This document shows positions 60,537-64,000 of a DNA stretch of 64,000 nt, in pieces. The notes beneath the pieces were generated by a model, which saw only the letters and a program-made list of their open reading frames with translations, was not told the origin of the DNA and ran no database searches. A program made the translations under genes and the position numbers. Numbering within the stretch: the first letter of the stretch is position 1; each line of letters starts with the position of its first letter. Source of the stretch: Vibrio quintilis (GTDB lineage: Bacteria > Pseudomonadota > Gammaproteobacteria > Enterobacterales > Vibrionaceae); NCBI RefSeq assembly GCF_024529975.1, contig NZ_AP024898.1, positions 248,001 through 312,000 on the forward strand. Direction: 5' to 3'.

Positions 60537-60637
60537 CATCAGGCGGATATCGAACACAGACACGCATAAACCCATCTATGGGGCTCCGCCGCGCCTTCCC
60601 TGGCGCGGAGGGTCTGCTTATCGATATCCGCCTGATG
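60537..60637 (+). repeat. 101-bp intra-operon inverted-repeat structure
   Basis: A 17-bp perfect outer arm (CATCAGGCGGATATCGA with TCGATATCCGCCTGATG) encloses two smaller stems: CCCATctATGGG and CTCC-gc-CGCGCC with GGCGCG-GAG. The RNA could fold as a three-way junction between permease and ATPase cistrons. It is not related to the TATACCC repeat family of this window. Possible roles are mRNA processing, stabilisation or attenuation. Confidence 0.85.
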
Positions 60638-60705
60638 CCCCGAAACGGTACAGATTCAGCAATGCTTTTTCAGGGTCAACGGACCCCGTGCAGCAGGGAG
60701 GAACA

Positions 60706-61710
60706 ATGGAAAATATACTGGATGTACGTGCGCTGGAAGTCAGCCTGCCGACGGCAAATGGTCTGCTGAATGCGGTCCGCGGGATTGATCTCCATGTCCG
60801 GCGGGGTGAAATGCTATGTCTGGTCGGTGAATCCGGCTGCGGAAAATCGATGACCTCGATGGCCCTGATGGGGCTGTTGCCGAAACAGGCGCAGTGCCGG
60901 GCAAAGCAGATGGATTTTGACGGTCTCGATCTGTTAACCATGAAGCGCAAAGCCAGAAACGGGCTGCGTGGTTTGAGAATGTCGATGATCTTTCAGGAAC
61001 CGATGACCAGCCTGAATCCGGCGTTTAAGCTTGGTGATCAGCTGTGTGAAGGCCTGATATTGCATAAGAAAGTGACCAAAGCGCAGGCGCGTGAAAGAGC
61101 GGTGTATCTGCTGGAAAGAGCCGGTGTGCCGTTCCCGGAAACCCGGCTGGAACAATATCCGCATCAGCTGTCCGGCGGATTGCGTCAGCGGGTGATGATC
61201 GCCATGGCGCTGATGTGTGAACCGGATTTGATCATTGCTGATGAGCCGACCACCGCGCTGGATGTGACGATACAGGCACAGATTCTCAGGCTGATTCGCG
61301 AGTTGCAGCAGGAGTTCGGTACGGCGGTGATATTTATTACCCATGACTTAGGCGTCGTCGCCCGGATAGCGGACCGGGTGTCCGTGATGTATGCCGGACA
61401 AATTGTGGAAACCGCCGCCACACAACAGATTTTCAAGACGCCCAAACATCCGTACACACAAGGGCTGATCAACTGTATTCCGGTGCCGGGGAAAACCCGG
61501 CCGGGAGAAATACTCCATACCATCAAAGGCGTGGTGCCGGGTCTGATTGGTGAAGTCACCGGCTGTGCTTTCGCCAATCGTTGTCCGGGCGCAGGTTTAA
61601 CCTGCCGGACCGCTTCACCGGAGTTGCAGGAAAGTGGTGACGGGCACCGGGTGCGTTGTCCGATCGCGATGAATCAATGCAGGGAGGTGTCTGATGGAAT
61701 TTGCGCTTGA
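60706..61710 (+). CDS. Peptide ABC transporter ATP-binding protein (DppD/OppD family)
   Basis: The 334-residue ATPase has Walker [13 protein letters not shown] near residue 40, signature [15 protein letters not shown] near 155 and Walker [13 protein letters not shown]. The C-terminal oligopeptide-transporter extension carries cysteines ([17 protein letters not shown]) that in relatives bind an Fe-S cluster. Start 60706 follows GGGAGG. Its end overlaps the second ATPase gene by 17 bp. Confidence 0.95.
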   Translation: MENILDVRALEVSLPTANGLLNAVRGIDLHVRRGEMLCLVGESGCGKSMTSMALMGLLPKQAQCRAKQMDFDGLDLLTMKRKARNGLRGLRMSMIFQEPMTSLNPAFKLGDQLCEGLILHKKVTKAQARERAVYLLERAGVPFPETRLEQYPHQLSGGLRQRVMIAMALMCEPDLIIADEPTTALDVTIQAQILRLIRELQQEFGTAVIFITHDLGVVARIADRVSVMYAGQIVETAATQQIFKTPKHPYTQGLINCIPVPGKTRPGEILHTIKGVVPGLIGEVTGCAFANRCPGAGLTCRTASPELQESGDGHRVRCPIAMNQCREVSDGICA

Positions 61711-62521
61711 GTTATGTGACCTGACCCGCCACTTTGAGATCAGTAAAGGCATGTGGAAAGAGAAAACCCGGCTGACTGCGGTGAATCAGGTCTCTTTGCG
61801 GATCCGGCCCGGAGAAGTGGTCGGACTGGTGGGGGAATCCGGCTGTGGGAAAAGTACCCTGGCAAAAATGATTCTGGGATTGTTGTCCCCGAGTTCAGGG
61901 AATGTGCTGATTGCGGATAAAGAGATCGACTTCAGTGACCGGCTGGCGCTGGCAAGGCTGATTCAGCCGGTGTTTCAGGATCCGTATTCCTCACTCAATC
62001 CACGAAAAAAAATCGCGGAGATTATCCGTTTGCCGCTGAAACTGCACCGGATTGGCACCGCAAAAGAACAAATTCAGGCGGTCCGTGAGATTGCCGCTAA
62101 AGTCGGATTGCCGGAGCGCTTGCTGGATCAGTATCCGGGGCAACTCTCCGGCGGTCAGCGCCAGCGGGTCGCGATTGCCAGAGCGCTGATTCTGAATCCC
62201 CGGATTCTGATTTGTGATGAACCGACCTCGGCATTGGATGTGTCTGTTCAGGCGCAAATACTGAATTTGTTAATGGCACTGAAAAATGAACTGGGCCTGA
62301 CTTATCTGTTCATCAGCCATAATCTGGCGGTGGTCGAGCATCTGGCCGATCGGGTGATGGTGATGTATCAGGGAGAGATTGTTGAACATGGCCCGTGTCA
62401 GCAGATTTTTCATCAGCCGCAACATCCGTACACCCGGACTTTACTCGCTTCAATTCTGACCCCGGACCCGGATTTGGGACTGCCGGATATCGAAAAAATC
62501 AGCTGGCAGCATGCCGGCTGA
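61694..62521 (+). CDS. Peptide ABC transporter ATP-binding protein (DppF/OppF family)
   Basis: A 275-residue ATPase with Walker [15 protein letters not shown] near residue 49, Q-loop VFQDPYSSLNPRKKIAEIIRLPL typical of OppF, signature [15 protein letters not shown] and Walker B ILICDEPTSALDVS. It pairs with the OppD-like ATPase to drive peptide import. GGGAGG lies before the ATG inside the preceding gene. Confidence 0.95.
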   Translation: MEFALELCDLTRHFEISKGMWKEKTRLTAVNQVSLRIRPGEVVGLVGESGCGKSTLAKMILGLLSPSSGNVLIADKEIDFSDRLALARLIQPVFQDPYSSLNPRKKIAEIIRLPLKLHRIGTAKEQIQAVREIAAKVGLPERLLDQYPGQLSGGQRQRVAIARALILNPRILICDEPTSALDVSVQAQILNLLMALKNELGLTYLFISHNLAVVEHLADRVMVMYQGEIVEHGPCQQIFHQPQHPYTRTLLASILTPDPDLGLPDIEKISWQHAG

Positions 62522-62562
62522 ATCAATACTTCTGACATCAGTCAGGCTTCAAAGGAGTTTAT

Positions 62563-63978
62563 ATGAGTCGCGAACAAGCCATCGAACAGGTTACCCGGTA
62601 TTTTGAATCCGGCGCCTTTTTGCAGACGCTGAAAGAACGGGTTGCGATTCCCAGCCAGAGTCAAATCCCGCAAGGGACGGCTGCTTTAAAAGACTATCTG
62701 ATCACCGCCATGATTCCCGCGCTGACTGACATGGGATTTGTGTGTGAAATCCTGCCTAATCCGGTTGCCGGAGACCCGGATGCATGGCCGTTTTTATTTG
62801 CTGAGCGGATTGAAGACCCGGATGCTGTCACATTGCTGACTTACGGTCATGGTGATGTGGTGCTGGGTTATGATGATGAATGGCGTGAAGGTTTATCCCC
62901 CTGGCAGCTGGTCACAGATGGTGATTACTGGTACGGGCGTGGAACGGCCGATAATAAAGGTCAGCACTCGGTCAATCTGGCGGCCTTGCAAACGGTGTTG
63001 CAGCAACGCGGTCAGCTTGGATTCAATGTCAAAGTGTTGCTGGAAATGGGTGAAGAAGCAGGTTCGCCGGGGCTGGCAGAGTTTTGTGCCGACTACCAGG
63101 AAAAATTAAAAGCTGATCTGTTTATTGCCTCAGACGGCCCGCGGGTCGGTGCCACACTGCCGACGGTATTTCTCGGCTCGCGCGGTGCGATGAATTTTGA
63201 TTTGCAGCTGAAGCTGCGTGAAGGCAGTCATCACTCCGGTAACTGGGGTGGTTTGCTGGTGAATCCGGCGACGCGTCTCGCCAATGCATGGGCGACGATG
63301 GTTGATGCCAATGGCAGGATTTTGGTGCCGGGGTTGCTGCCGGATCATTTACCGGAGATTGTCAGGCAGGCGGTGAAAGATATTCCGGTCGGGCAGGGAC
63401 CGGATGATCCGCAAATTTCCCCGGACTGGGGAGAACCGGATTTGTCTCCGGCAGAGCAGGTGTTTGGCTGGAATACGCTGGAAATCTTAGCCATGAATGT
63501 GGGGAATCCTGCTGCGCCGCTGAATGCGATTCCGGGACAGGCGACACTGCATGCGCAGATCCGTTTTGTGGTCGGCAGTGACAGTGACAACTTTCTGCAA
63601 ACGATTCGTCGCCATCTTGATCAACAGGGGTTTGACGACATTGAAGTGGTGACCGGAAAAATGCATTTGATGCCGGCGACCCGTCTTGACCCGAATGATC
63701 GCTGGGTATCCTGGATTCTGGCATCAATTTCAGCGACGACCGGTAAACCCACCACGCTGCTACCGAACCTCGGTGGCTCGATTCCGAATGACTGCTTTGC
63801 CAATACGCTGGGGTTGCCGACGCTTTGGGTGCCTCATTCTTATCCGGCCTGTTTACAACATGGTCCGAATGAACATATCTTAGGCTCTGTGATGCGGGAA
63901 AGCCTGCAATTGATGACGGGGGTATTCTGGGATTTGGGTGAAACAGGTTTATCGCTCAGGGAGCAGCGCCATGAATAA
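62563..63978 (+). CDS. M20-family metallopeptidase
   Basis: The 471-residue di-zinc peptidase/deacylase has ligands in the normal order: YGHGDVV (His), GRGTADNKGQ (Asp), MGEEAGSPG (catalytic Glu and Glu ligand), SDGPR (Asp) and VPHSYPACLQHGPNEH (last His). A dimerisation lid domain is inserted at about residues 205-335. AAGGAG precedes the ATG. Position behind a complete peptide ABC transporter suggests that it cleaves the imported peptide or N-acyl amino acid in the cytoplasm. Confidence 0.94.
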   Translation: MSREQAIEQVTRYFESGAFLQTLKERVAIPSQSQIPQGTAALKDYLITAMIPALTDMGFVCEILPNPVAGDPDAWPFLFAERIEDPDAVTLLTYGHGDVVLGYDDEWREGLSPWQLVTDGDYWYGRGTADNKGQHSVNLAALQTVLQQRGQLGFNVKVLLEMGEEAGSPGLAEFCADYQEKLKADLFIASDGPRVGATLPTVFLGSRGAMNFDLQLKLREGSHHSGNWGGLLVNPATRLANAWATMVDANGRILVPGLLPDHLPEIVRQAVKDIPVGQGPDDPQISPDWGEPDLSPAEQVFGWNTLEILAMNVGNPAAPLNAIPGQATLHAQIRFVVGSDSDNFLQTIRRHLDQQGFDDIEVVTGKMHLMPATRLDPNDRWVSWILASISATTGKPTTLLPNLGGSIPNDCFANTLGLPTLWVPHSYPACLQHGPNEHILGSVMRESLQLMTGVFWDLGETGLSLREQRHE

Positions 63979-64000
63979 ACAGGGAATGATTGAATCGGTA
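63971..64000 (+). CDS. Start of next gene of the operon (cut by window edge)
   Basis: The ATG at 63971 overlaps the M20 stop by 8 bp and reads MNKQGMIESV before the window ends. It probably begins another enzyme of the peptide operon. Too short to identify. Confidence 0.5.
   Translation, partial: MNKQGMIESV

Noticed and set aside
1..64000. CRISPR arrays, tRNA/rRNA genes, insertion sequences, prophage
   Set aside because: No regularly spaced repeats, tRNA or rRNA sequence, transposase/integrase or phage structural genes were recognised.

Overview
The window reads as chromosomal DNA of a Vibrio or close relative (Vibrionaceae). The best evidence is a Qrr quorum-sensing small RNA on the minus strand at about 24.5 kb, with its own sigma-54 promoter and LuxO-type sites. 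Supporting this are a Vibrio thermostable-hemolysin-family gene, a 218-residue chromosomal Qnr pentapeptide protein, a DUF2850-like protein, an integron attC site, and a palindromic intergenic repeat (arm TATACCCAAGCAACCTG) present about eleven times. Species cannot be resolved from the sequence alone. No tRNA, rRNA, CRISPR array, transposase or phage block was found.

Layout. 0-3.3 kb: aconitase relic, then a Zur-boxed metal ABC operon whose binding-protein gene is frameshifted by a 10-bp tandem duplication. 3.3-7.4 kb: small metabolic genes (VOC, GH18-like, GNAT, NagB-like, metallophosphoesterase). 7.7-14.2 kb: a large Ser/Thr kinase/cyclase-like/ATPase/TPR protein with an unknown protein and an FHA-domain protein. 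14.2-17.4 kb: secreted seven-repeat beta-propeller protein, DUF938 methyltransferase, cold-shock/DUF1294 protein. 17.5-24.1 kb: a candidate biosynthetic cluster (thermostable hemolysin family, acyl-AMP ligase, heme-oxygenase-like oxidase, TPR protein, two-component system, SDR). 24.4-34.2 kb: Qrr, DUF2850, MscS, Lon-like protease, MATE, DAHP synthase with TyrR boxes, phosphosugar mutase. 34.2-38.8 kb: LtaS-like sulfatase-fold transferase, LexA-boxed tag, qnr, membrane protein. 38.8-42.8 kb: AT-rich insert with a putative T6SS peptidoglycan-hydrolase effector and a periplasmic immunity candidate, bounded by a 150-bp duplication of the tail of the next gene. 42.7-45.8 kb: tannase-family and M14 peptidase genes. 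45.9-53.6 kb: sigma-54-type two-component system and MacB-like ABC efflux operon with palindromic upstream sites. 53.9-55.9 kb: AT-rich accessory patch with a solitary integron cassette. 55.9-64 kb: LysR regulator divergent from an oligopeptide ABC/M20 peptidase operon that runs off the right edge.

The strongest candidate for an undescribed system is the 17.5-24.1 kb cluster. It combines a GNAT-like family protein, a ligase lacking the usual conserved lysines, a probable diiron oxidase and an SDR with a PmrA/CarR-like two-component pair. A perfect CTTAAG-N5-CTTAAG box lies upstream of its first gene, and an identical-architecture box lies 17 kb away upstream of the LtaS-like gene, suggesting a shared envelope-related regulon. 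Second candidates are the kinase/FHA trio and the effector-immunity island.
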